Below are positions 53,032 to 62,802 of a stretch of DNA of 64,000 nucleotides, piece after piece. Both the position numbers and the translations under genes were made by a program. The first letter of the stretch is position 1, and each line of letters starts with the position of its first letter. This DNA comes from Adiantum capillus-veneris (lineage: Eukaryota; Streptophyta; Polypodiopsida; Polypodiales; Pteridaceae), in contig CM043965.1 in NCBI GenBank assembly GCA_014529385.2, positions 16,616,912-16,680,911 of the forward strand, read 5' to 3'. The notes under the pieces were generated by a model, which was not told where the DNA came from, made no database searches, and saw only the letters and a program-made list of their open reading frames with translations.

Positions 53032-54528
53032 TGATAGCGGGAAAAAGAGCAGTGCAATCGGGTGGCCTCTGTACTCGTGCACACTCCACAAACCACGCCT
53101 CATGCAAACAAGCAAAGAAAAAAAAAAAGGGGGCACCACCCTAAATTAAGAGGTTTAGGGACCTCACACATAGTGCACATAGGCAAGTGAGACTTCAGGC
53201 ATTATGATGGCATCAAAACATATGGCAAAACACATAGAAACGAAGTTTAGGGACCTTATGTAGCATATATATACACAAGACATCAGCTTAACAATACAAC
53301 GGCATCTGATCATACATAACAAGGATATAGAGAAGCAAGCCAAGGATGGCATAATCCCTTGTCAAAAAAAAACAATCAACCCAGATTGTAGGTATGATCC
53401 TACTAGCAACACATCAATACCTTAGAGAATGATGGCGAGGATGGTGGCCATGGAGCATGAGAGAAGACTCTTTATTTAGGTTTTAGGGCTAGTAATGTAG
53501 CATACTAGAGGGAGAGAGAGAGAGGGAGAGAGAGTAGAGCTCCATCCATAGCTCCTCGTTGTGAGCAATGTCGTCATAGCTTCGTTGCTTGGTGAAGTGG
53601 GTGAAGTGTTGGTTTTGAGTAAGAGAAGGCCTCCTTAATAGGTTTTTGAGAGGGTTTAGGATTAGGGATAAACATGCTTAAATCCGTTGATTGGGGTTAC
53701 TTTTTGCTTAGGGTGGTCAATAGATTGAGGTCACCTGATATGTCACCATCAAGATATTCTCTAGAGTGATGTGAGAGGGGAGGGTAAATGCTGATTTTTC
53801 TGATTGTGACACATGGGGATAAGGCCTTGACCAGCATTTAAGAGCAGGTAAGGTGGCTATTGAAATTGGCGGTTCTGCACATGTCAGGGGGGGACCTACT
53901 GGGTCCTCCTGAATATCAAATTCTCAAAAAAATCTCAACCATGGCTTCTTTTGACATGTGTTCTTTGAAAAAATCAGCATGTCTCTTTTCAACTCAAAAG
54001 TCTTTATCCCTGTTGACTCACCTTTACCATAAGATTTTCCCCTTTTCTCCTCTTGTAACTGCATTGTTGATGCCCAATCACTGCTTCTAGTAACAGTGAA
54101 CTGTTACCTACCAAATACTTATGGTGCAGTAAAAAATATTTACCATGGGTAAAAAAGTTACTGTAGCTAAAAAGTGATTTGTATTTACCATGTAGGTGAA
54201 AAATATTTACTGTAGGTAAAAAATATTTACTGTCGGTAAAAAAGTGAAAACGGAGTATGCTGTGCTGTGAGTCCACACGAAAATCCTCGTGTAAATTTCA
54301 CTAGAAATTCACACCTAGAATGGGCTATTCTGTAAGATATAGGTTGTAGGCATGCATAAGAGCTCGTTCCCACGTATCTTCTGTCCATGGCACTTTTTAC
54401 TCTTTGGTGCTTGTGAAGTAGATTTTTCTTCTCTTTCGAGATCCCTTGGACTAGAGTATCCTCATCTCCCCAACAACTGACTGTGCCTTTATTGCATCTT
54501 CAGAAGGGGTCCTAAAAACCATGCATCA
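53032..54528 (-). repeat. 5' LTR of element C
   Basis: 1497 bp, about 99.7% identical by eye to 44684-46183. The differences are two C/A changes, one G/A, a 2-bp GA-tract length change and a 1-bp deletion in the TATA box (CCTATTAAG on the minus strand at 53633-53642). This is the copy that would drive transcription. Confidence 0.95.
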
Positions 54529-54857
54529 AGTCCTAGAGGCATTGTGACTAGATCCACAACCCATTTATAGTGCATGGCTAGTGGATATGTAGGGTGCAAT
54601 CCATCACGATGTCGAACATTTGAATACACTTGACAAGTTACACATGTCTCTACAAACTGAGATACATCTTTATACATACCCTTCCACCAGTATTTTTCTT
54701 TCAACTTGGAGAAGGTTTCCCATACACCCTTGTGTCCAGCCCATAGACTCTCATGAAACTCTTGCATGAGCTTTACTTGAGTCTCTTTTTTACATATAAC
54801 CCTTTGTGGTGTAGCACCCTTTTGTTTAGGATGCTTCCACAAGTAACCATCCCTCAT
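54529..54857 (-). pseudogene. Integrase N-terminal part of element G (continues at 44683)
   Basis: Starts with ATG at 54857 in the minus frame: GYLWKHPKQKGATPQRVICK, then HESLWAGHKGVWETFSKLKE and CVTCQVYSN. These are the HHCC-type zinc-binding residues, followed by the start of the core (YKWVVDLVTMPLGL). It ends at the target duplication of element C. The first core Asp is in WVVDLV. Confidence 0.8.
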
Positions 54858-56575
54858 AACTCTCTCTTTATCTGTGGATAGTTTCTTTGGCGAGCACTTA
54901 GCACCTTTGCTCCAAATCTTACCACATACATGTGTCCTTCTTTGTCATCTTGCCCTATTGCCCATCCAATCCCTATAGGACTGGTGTCTACTATCACAAT
55001 TACTGGCCTTTGACACTCATAGTCTACCTTTCTCAAAGTTGTTGCTGACTGGAGCAACTCCTTTAGCTTTTTCATGGATTTTACGTGTGCTTCTGTCCAT
55101 TTAAACTTATGATTCTTTCTAAGCAGCTGATAAAGAGGATCAGCTACATGTGCATAATGTGGAATCCAAATAACATAGAAGACACATGCTCCCAGAAACC
55201 TTCTAACCTCAGTGATGCTAGTGCACGTTTCTTTCATTCTTTGGATGGAATCTACCTTTGTTGGACAAGGTTTCCTACCATATGGCCCGCACATGTGCCC
55301 CACAATAATCACTTCATTGACACCAAACATAGACTTTTTCCTTGACAATGTAAGATTCACTTCTTCCAACCTAGACAAAATTTTATCACAATCATTTATG
55401 TGATTTACCACAAACCTGCGACATCCCTTGAGATCCAAAGCTTCATCTTTGTCACTTTCTTCACATCCTTTGATAGGCAAATCATCAATGAAAGGCATTG
55501 TGATTTGAGGAATAAAGTCATGTAAGACCTTATTCATCCCATTCATCATATGTGCAACCGAGTTGGTTGCTCCCTGTGGCAAGGTACACATCCTTACCAA
55601 ACTCAAAGGTGTCCTCATGGTTGTCAAGTCTCTGCTTTCGATTGCAAGCTGAAATTGATCATACCCTGAGTAGAGATCCCCCATTGAGTAGATTGCCCTC
55701 CCTGCAAATGCCTCTGCAAACTCATCCACAATTGGACCTGTACCTACATTTCTAGTTGTCACCTTGTTCATTGGTTGCATATCTTGGATGAAGCGTAGAG
55801 AACCATTCTTCTTCGGAACTGTGAACCACCTGTTTGAGTATGGAGCACAAGAAGGCTCCAAGATTCCCATTTTGATTTTCTCATTCAGTAGCGCTACTAA
55901 CTTTGGCAAATGAGCCTTTGGAACCGGAATAGGCCGCAGATTCCAAGGCACATGAGGTATTGTGAAAATTACCATAGGAGCTACAATAGAAGGATCAACA
56001 CATCCTATCTCATGCCTCTCAAATGCAAAAGCCTTACCATGCTTTGAAAGCATTTCTTTGAAGCACTTTGTCTCCTCCTGTGTTAGAAACTCCTCGCAAC
56101 TAATCTGAAACTCTTGAAAAGACTCCTTTGTGAAGGTATGCCCAATCTTTTTAGGATTCCTCAAACTTGGTTGTAAAGAAGCCTGCTCAATCTTTTCCCT
56201 GTTGTTGGGTGGTAAGGGTGAAGCTACTGGTTTTACCTTCTTCGCTACACTCTTGTATTTAGTTTCAACATGGACTTTTGGGGCAACTGTTTGGCTTCTC
56301 TTAAAGGCTTCTATTACTTGATACATTTCCATAGAGCAAACTTCCACAACTTCATTTTCAAGATGCAAATTAGACCCCATTATAGCATCAAGCTCACCCA
56401 TAGTATCTACAAAAGAAACTTGTTCACACAAACCCAAAACATTTTCATTAGGATCTAGCAATCCACTCTTTTTCATGCCTATTTGTACATTATGCACATA
56501 TTGCCTCTCACATCTCTTCAAATCTTCAAGTTTTGTAAAACATACTGATCCATTCCTTGTTACCAAGGAGCTCAT
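54854..56575 (-). CDS. Reverse transcriptase and RNase H of element G
   Basis: 573 open codons. An upstream linker leads to VDPSIVAPMVIFTIPHVPWN, then NRWFTVPKKNGSLRFIQDMQ, MGDLYSGYDQFQLAIESRDL and LPQGATNSVAHMMNGMNKVL. The catalytic motif is MPFIDDLPIKG. RNase H begins with VIVIVDTSPIGIGWAIGQDD. The PF(I/L)DD(L/I)PIKG wording with the extended SRDLTTMRTPL block differs from the common plant Ty3 reverse transcriptases and marks a distinct lineage. The frame is intact, but the integrase downstream is split and the 5' end is lost, so the element cannot move by itself. Confidence 0.85.
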   Translation of the reverse strand: MSSLVTRNGSVCFTKLEDLKRCERQYVHNVQIGMKKSGLLDPNENVLGLCEQVSFVDTMGELDAIMGSNLHLENEVVEVCSMEMYQVIEAFKRSQTVAPKVHVETKYKSVAKKVKPVASPLPPNNREKIEQASLQPSLRNPKKIGHTFTKESFQEFQISCEEFLTQEETKCFKEMLSKHGKAFAFERHEIGCVDPSIVAPMVIFTIPHVPWNLRPIPVPKAHLPKLVALLNEKIKMGILEPSCAPYSNRWFTVPKKNGSLRFIQDMQPMNKVTTRNVGTGPIVDEFAEAFAGRAIYSMGDLYSGYDQFQLAIESRDLTTMRTPLSLVRMCTLPQGATNSVAHMMNGMNKVLHDFIPQITMPFIDDLPIKGCEESDKDEALDLKGCRRFVVNHINDCDKILSRLEEVNLTLSRKKSMFGVNEVIIVGHMCGPYGRKPCPTKVDSIQRMKETCTSITEVRRFLGACVFYVIWIPHYAHVADPLYQLLRKNHKFKWTEAHVKSMKKLKELLQSATTLRKVDYECQRPVIVIVDTSPIGIGWAIGQDDKEGHMYVVRFGAKVLSARQRNYPQIKREL

Positions 56576-56579
56576 CGAG

Positions 56580-57564
56580 AAAGTTTCACCTATTTTTGGA
56601 TCAGGCGAGACCCTTTTTCTTTCTGTACCACTTCAATCCCGCTTTACAATGGTACTTGGCCAAAACCCATCATTTCTCTATGATCATGAAACTCTTTGCT
56701 TACCTTTGGTAGAGGATGTTCTCTGAGGTTGTCATGATTTCTTTCATGGTTTACATAGACTGTGAGAAATTGGACAGCTCGTTTACCATCTTTGCTGCGT
56801 ATTCTAGCATATGCTAAACCATCGTCCATTACCTTTGTTTCCATTCAAACTCCCACAATGTAGGGTTGTCCAAGGATGAGATGATATGAAGATGTATCCT
56901 GTACAAAGAAGTTTTGGTCAATCTTTACATCACCTATTGTTACCTTCAAACCTGGACATGCTGCATACAATTCACCGGATGAATTGTTTGCCACTTTTAC
57001 CATCCAGCCATGATCTCTGTCCATCGGCCATTTGCACTTGTTGTAGAGACTCTTTGACATTATGTTTATTTCTGAACCATGGTCAATCAAGGCAACAAAT
57101 GGCTCTTCAAGATCACCTACCTTGACCAAAGTTTCTATAGTAGCCCTTGCCCAATGACATCGTGAATAGTAACTCCTAGGAATATCTTCAACTTCTTCAT
57201 CATGATTTGAGAAATACACTTGCTTCACTCTCCCACTAGATTGGTAGCATCCTAACACAGCTCCATCATTCTCCTTATTTTGCAGTTGCATCCCTTGTGT
57301 CTTTGAGGTTTCCCCTTCAACCTGTGGACGAGAAACTTCAGCAAGGGTTTGCCTCTTCCTCTTGATGATGTCAATGATCTCCTCATGGAATTCATGCTTT
57401 GCAATGCCAAGAACTTCTCCCAGAGTAAACTCAATCTTGCTATTCAAGATCCTTTCCTCCAAGACTTTCTTTAAATCTGTAGCAACCTCAATATCAGATT
57501 GTAGTTTATAAGTTGGGCCTTTTGTCTTACCTTTCGTTGGCTCTGTACCTGGAAGGTAAATCAA
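56580..57564 (-). pseudogene. Protease region of element G
   Basis: The frame 57564-56845 contains LEEPFVALIDHGSEINIMSK, an aspartic protease site with DHGSE for DSGA/T, and SSYHLILGQPYIVGV, the ILG motif. A stop separates it from the 56844-56644 frame (METKVMDDGLAYARIRSKDG), which continues the region up to the reverse transcriptase. At 57600 the element ends abruptly against element H, so gag is missing. Confidence 0.75.
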
Positions 57565-57648
57565 GAAGGCATGAAGGGCTGGTTTTTCAAAGTGAGGAAG
57601 TTGTTAAAGTCTTTTACTTCCTTTCAAATATAGCATGTACCACGAAAT

Positions 57649-58995
57649 ATGAATGTAAGAGCTCATGAGTTGGCGGAACAGGTGTTCACAAAGGATGTGC
57701 ATGCGGTGATAATTAGAGAGCCAAGGTATCTTGGAAGGGAATCCCTCCATGAGGAAGAACATGTGTTGCAAACGGGTTTTGCAAGAAAGGGATTGGCTTC
57801 TCAACAAAGGCATGCAATCACACGAAGAGCTATGAGGTATGTCTTGATTGGAGAGCAAATGTATCACAAGGGGGCTGATGGTGTCATGAGAAGAGTTCTC
57901 TACCATGATGAAGTTTTTGATTGCTTAAAAGCATGTCATGAGGAAGGATGTGGAGGCCATTTTGGAGTGGAAATTACAAGAAGTAAAGTATTGAATGCTC
58001 AACTTATGTGGCCAAGTATGAATAGGGATGTTGTGCATTGGTGTAGAAGCTGTCACGAGTGCCAAATATATCAAAAGAGAAAGCTGATGCCTGAGCCTTT
58101 GAGACACATTGTAAGCTATGGACCTTTTGAGAAGTGGGGTGTGGATGTAAATGGTCCTCTTCCAGGCACTAGAAATGGGAAGCACTACATACTTAGTGCA
58201 GTGGATTATATGACAAGATGGCCAGAAGCAAAGGCTAGTAGAGGGGCTACAAGTAAAGATGTATGCAACTTTATTTTTGATTGCATATGTTGTAGATTTG
58301 GAGTGCCGTTGGAGCTTGTAAGTGATCAAGGGAAAGAGTTTAGGAATGATCTTATCACTGAATTGGTGGAGAAATTGGAGATCAAACATAGGTATGCTAC
58401 TCCTTATCATCCACAATGCAACGGGTTGGTGGAGGCATTCAATGGAGTTTTACAGAAGATATTGTTCAAGCTTGTGGAAGAACATCCAAAAGATTGGGAT
58501 ATGTATTTGGAGAGGGCATTGTGGGCATGTAGAGTGACTCAAAAATCATCCACGGGCTTCACTCCATTTCATTTGGTATATGGAGAAGAGTGTGTTATAC
58601 CGATTAATGTGATGCTTCCTTCATTGGAGTTCATTTTGAAGCATAGTTTGGTTGAGGAGGAGCATGTAAAAGAGAGACTGGCATCTACGCATAGCCTCTT
58701 GTTGGATAGAGAAAGTGCCATTAGATACTATGAAGACTTGGGAAGAAGAAGGGCTGATGTATTCAATGAAAAGATAAAGGAAAAAGGGCTATGTGAAGGC
58801 ATGTTGGTTATGAGGTATAATAGTGCTTTGGACAATACCTTTCAAACAAAGTTCAAGGCAAAGTGGGAAGGTCCTTTTGTGGTGCATAAGGTGTATGATA
58901 ATGGAAGCTATCAGCTCAAGGACTTGGATGGAAAGATGCATAAGGCAAGAGTCAATGGGATCCGAATCAGGCCTTATGTGACCAGAATCATGTGA
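57649..58995 (+). CDS. Integrase of element H (5'-truncated pol)
   Basis: 448 open codons to TGA at 58993. A pre-integrase segment (RRAMRYVLIGEQMYHKGADG) is followed by the zinc domain ACHEEGCGGHF...WCRSCHECQ. The core reads KWGVDVNGPLPG (Asp), LVSDQGKEFRNDLI (Asp) and NGLVEAFNGVLQ (Glu). The C-terminal domain reads FKAKWEGPFVVHKVYDNGSY. It is clearly related to the integrase of element C (same GPFEKWG and CCRFG blocks). All catalytic residues are present, but the rest of pol is missing. Confidence 0.9.
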   Translation: MNVRAHELAEQVFTKDVHAVIIREPRYLGRESLHEEEHVLQTGFARKGLASQQRHAITRRAMRYVLIGEQMYHKGADGVMRRVLYHDEVFDCLKACHEEGCGGHFGVEITRSKVLNAQLMWPSMNRDVVHWCRSCHECQIYQKRKLMPEPLRHIVSYGPFEKWGVDVNGPLPGTRNGKHYILSAVDYMTRWPEAKASRGATSKDVCNFIFDCICCRFGVPLELVSDQGKEFRNDLITELVEKLEIKHRYATPYHPQCNGLVEAFNGVLQKILFKLVEEHPKDWDMYLERALWACRVTQKSSTGFTPFHLVYGEECVIPINVMLPSLEFILKHSLVEEEHVKERLASTHSLLLDRESAIRYYEDLGRRRADVFNEKIKEKGLCEGMLVMRYNSALDNTFQTKFKAKWEGPFVVHKVYDNGSYQLKDLDGKMHKARVNGIRIRPYVTRIM

Positions 58996-59041
58996 TGAAG
59001 CAAGAAATGTACATGAAACACTTGAAAGTGTTCCATGCTTG

Positions 59042-59055
59042 TTGGGGGGGCAATA
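59042..59055 (+). other. Polypurine tract of element H
   Basis: TTGGGGGGGCAATA directly before TGTGACGTG, the LTR start. It has the same layout as the tracts of elements A and C. Confidence 0.65.
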
Positions 59056-60066
59056 TGTGACGTGTTTTTACGGAATGATGCAAGCCACCCCAAAGACTTT
59101 GGAAAGGGTTTTTTAATGCTTTTGGGTCCTTTATATGTAAATAAATCATGCTTGTACAAAGTGTACAAAGGCGGTGTGTGCCAGCTGTCTCTACGCATGC
59201 GGGCCAGTTGTGCGGGGTGCATAGTTTTGCTATTTTTGTACATAGACATGTTGAGACTTGAAAGAGTCACTTAGTACTTGAAAAATATGAACAAAATGGA
59301 TTTTTTTATCAGCTTGAGGTGGGGGATTTGACAGAGGAATATCTAGCAGCAAGAAGCCCTGATTGCCGCGAGGGATAGAGGCGTTTGGGAGTAGAGCAGC
59401 CTGTCTTGCTAGTCGAGGGCCCGATGTGGTGAGTTGAGAGTGTGTCTCTCCTCAATGGGTTGATGAAAGTGGGTTCTTAGCTCTGCATATTGACCTCTCT
59501 TCATCTTGTTTTGAGGTATGGTGGCTATGGTGTGTGCAGCTCCTTGTGGTGCAGCTAGTCGAAGGTAAACTATGTGCTGCAATGCCTTGCTTGTACATAT
59601 ATCAAAGGGCAAGGTTTCCCCCAAGTTTTCCATCACCTTTTCTGATTTTTTTTGCTGAACTTTGTGGATTTTCAAATTAAGCTTGATTTGAGTGGGTTTT
59701 GGTCAAGCTATGTGTATATATGGGAGCGCCTATGGAAGCCCTACTAGCACATGGAAGGGCGTTTGAAAAGAAGTGAAGCTCTTTGAGTTATGGTCAAAAG
59801 TGCAGAGATTTTCATGATGTTTTTCTCACTTTTTTCCTTGATTTTATTGCTTCCTTGGTGTCTTTGGGTGCAATGAGTGTAGTGGGAGTTGTAGCGGTGT
59901 AGAGGGAAGCTAGTCGGAGCTAGTTGAGGCTAGTCGAGGTTGAGTGTGTGTGAAATTGAGAAAATTAGTGAGAGAAGATCAGCCCATATTATCTCGAGAG
60001 AGCTATACTCTTCTTCCTCTTTTCTTGGTGTTGGTTTGAGGTGTTGTAGAGGCCAGCCCCCCAATC
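59056..60066 (+). repeat. 3' LTR of element H (end not defined)
   Basis: Begins TGTGACGTGTTTTTACGG after the polypurine tract. It runs without credible coding to about 60066, where an inverted fragment of the E-type LTR starts. No second copy exists here, so the end is an estimate. Confidence 0.5.
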
Positions 60067-60503
60067 CTTCAGAACGTGTAGTCGCGAACCACAACAAAAC
60101 TGACAATAGTTACACTTAATTTAAAGAGAAAAGAGAGAGGAGCACAATGCAACTTTCAGATTTGAAAACTGATTACTTATTCATTAGCTGCATCAATTAC
60201 AAATTGGAGCAGCTTGTAGCTTGAGCGTACAATTTTTGAGCTCTCTTCTTCTTCTAAAGATAAGCCCCCTTTCACATTACAATTATTGATCTTTATACGT
60301 AGGGCTTTCTAAATGGCCAGTGGACAACTCACATGGACCTTTACAATTGTCATTGACAGAATTACAAGTCAGGGAATTGACTACTACTCTGGAAGTAGGA
60401 TTTACACAGAGTATTACTACACTAGCTCGACAAAAAAATAGACTACAAATGTGGTGTCCGGCTACGTGTCCGGCCAGTTGAGCACCCGTTTGATCTATCC
60501 TCA
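60067..60503 (-). repeat. Inverted fragment of the E-type LTR
   Basis: Matches the first 430 or so bases of 17102-18000 in reverse orientation with moderate divergence (the 73-codon frame differs at about ten residues). On the minus strand it starts TGAGGATAG at 60503, next to a purine tract (AGGAAGGGGAAAAT). It is therefore the 3' LTR start of another copy whose interior lies to the right. Confidence 0.8.
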
Positions 60504-62504
60504 AAAATTTTCCCCTTCCTAAATCGTGTTGTCCCTTGACACGACCTTGTGTAGTCTTGTCATAGGGTTGTCTTCAGCTTTGTCTTCAAGGTTGGACTTC
60601 AGCTCGGGAAGTGCTTTGTCGTTGATGACGCTCCCCCTTCCTTGAGTGATTCACATCTGCCATGTTGTTGATACGTGATTTGATCTTTGATCTTTGATTT
60701 TTGTGGCAAATTTTCTTCTTGATGTGCATTCACCTCTTTGTTGCGAGTCTTAGCCGCCGTAAAGATGGATGCTGATTTGTCTGAGCTTGTAGAACTGATC
60801 TTCTTTGTTGCGTGGACTTTATGATCGATTTGCGTTCAAGGTCCATTGCAATTTGAGTTCTCCATAATAGGTAGACAATGATGAAGCATTGTGTGAGCTA
60901 CGTATGGTTGTTGTGGATATCTCGCTTGCTAAATTTTTCATTGTACATTGCTTGTCATTGTAGGCCATTCTTTGACTTGCCATTGTTTGATGGAGCTTTT
61001 TTGTCGACCTTGGAGATAAAAGATTCTCTTGATAAGCATAGGAGACCTGCTGTGTTTGCTCTAAGTCGTTGTCGATTGATTTGGGTAGCCACTTCCTTAC
61101 TGTTGATGTAGAATGAATATATACAAGAAGTTGATGATGAGGGTTTCTAAATTAGGGTCTTAAAACCTGGATGACCAAAGGGAAAAAACCCGATGGGAGA
61201 AAAGTTCCTTTGGTATACATTCTTATTGGAGTTAAGCATTGACTTGAAGTACCTATCATGCAAGGTGAGTGCTTGGGAGAAACAAAAGAAGAGTGCCTAA
61301 TGCAATTGCCAATTATGGGACACTCTATATGCATATGAAAATTTGTCAAACAAAAGCATGTAGTGTAAGAGATGGAGTTGATGGGTGCTTCAAGGAACAA
61401 ATGTAGCACATGTGACATAAAAGGATGTCTCAATAGCTTCCACGTTTCCAAGAAGGATTTTCGATGTAGAAGCTTTTCCACTCATATCTTACTGTGTTGA
61501 GTGTGTGAGTGTCTTTTGGACTTCCTCTTTCACTTACCACTATACTACAATGACTTCGACTCTTATGCTCACCTATACCAGCGTAAGCGACACAACGTAA
61601 TTATACTCAACTCTTCCAGCTTGAGTATTACCTAGAATAACTAAGACGCTTAGACCACAAAGAATATTACATGAAGGTTTGGGACTAACGCCTCGCTCAT
61701 TTAGTGGCTTAGCTACCCGACTCTAACTTTTATGCCATGTATTTTTAATGGAGACTTGTACTTACCTGTTCAAGGCTAGAAACCCAATTCCATAAGTTCT
61801 TGAAATTTAGGCCTCTTCCATTGTGTTGGTCTTTGGATGCCACCATTTTGTCGAGTAGGTTGGCATACTTTGGCTCCTCTTGACTTACTTGTTGAGTGAC
61901 TGATGTAGCCTTTGCTATATCTCGCATGAGAAGCGGTTGTCGAGATGTGTGGGTTCTCTATGATTGAATTTCCACTATTGATTTTGGAACTCATCTTGTT
62001 TTTTGTCCTTGTGTGACCGTCTTTGGCATTTTACCTACTTCTATAATTTGATGGACACTAGGCTTTGATAGCCATAACTGATTATTTCCGTTGTAGAAGC
62101 CTTGATTCTCTAGTTGATGACAAGGTATCCATCTATAGATTGCAGCAACCTTGGTTGCAATTGACTTTTGTTGGCTTTTGGTTGTCATTGCTTACTTTGG
62201 GGTAGAAGCTTGTGCTGCCTGATTTCTCTTCAATGTTCTAGATTGAGCTACAATTTGTGGTAACCATATTTGTGTGTTACCTTCATAAAATCCTTGTGCT
62301 TCGAGTAGCTTAACTGGAATCATCCATTGCTGCATCTGTTTGGGTTTTGTAGCTTGGGTATCTTGTTTGAGGTCTGCCTTTGGTACCCAAACTTGTCGCA
62401 TTCCTTGTTGATTTGATTTTTGCTTTTGCCTTTTGTGGTAGTTCTTTCTCCTATTTGAGTTGTTTGTCTTGCATTTATAGCACATCTTGTTTGTTGTAGA
62501 ACTC
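60504..62504 (-). pseudogene. Degenerate interior of an E-type element with W/QGFY motifs
   Basis: Minus-strand frames 62506-62192, 62188-61991 and 61994-61745 encode repeated wording: QVWVPKADLK, then QWMIPVKLLEAQGFYEGNTQ, and IYRWIPCHQLENQGFYNGNN. The 62506 frame starts with a Cys/Lys-rich segment (MCYKCKTNNSNRRKNYHKRQ). Element E has a related segment near 25380-25460. The rest (60504-61740) shows no gene. Confidence 0.4.
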
Positions 62505-62661
62505 ACTATGTAAGATAAGGGAAGATAGAACCTGAGAGTCCATCACCCAACCACCCATTATATAGGCAAGCCCCTGGCCCTTTGCCCTAGTTGGACTCCT
62601 GGTTCCACACCACCTAGCCCAACCCTGCCCTTGTCTAGTCCGGCCTTGCCGGTGTCCTGAC
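62505..62661 (-). repeat. Inverted fragment of the F-type LTR
   Basis: Matches 25490-25645 in reverse, including the TATATAA box region. Its start TGTCAGGACACC lies after the purine tract AAGGGGGAGTAA on the minus strand. Confidence 0.8.
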
Positions 62662-62802
62662 ATTACTCCCCCTTAAGAAGAGTTTTCTTTCTCAAAAACA
62701 AAAGTGGGGAACTTCTTCTTAAGAACACTAATGTTTTCCCAAGTGGCACCTTCTTCAGGTCGGCCTTTCCACTTGATTAAGGCTTATTGACGTACGTTGT
62801 CG

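Larger units (their letters stand above)
44684..54528 (-). mobile_element. Complete Ty3/Tat-lineage retrotransposon C, very young
   Basis: 9845 bp with LTRs of 1500 and 1497 bp differing at about five places, a perfect AGTCC target duplication, primer site, leader ORFs, intact gag, intact pol of 1489 codons and a polypurine tract. The second RNase H domain between the first RNase H and the integrase is the hallmark of the plant Tat lineage. It inserted into the integrase of element G. Near-identical LTRs mean very recent insertion. Confidence 0.95.
57600..60066 (+). mobile_element. Ty3/Tat-like element H, 3' part only
   Basis: It begins in the middle of pol at the junction with inverted element G and contains an intact integrase frame, a polypurine tract and an LTR start. 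The 5' half is absent. The head-to-head join of two truncated elements at about 57600 points to a rearrangement or a deletion after nested insertion. Confidence 0.75.
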
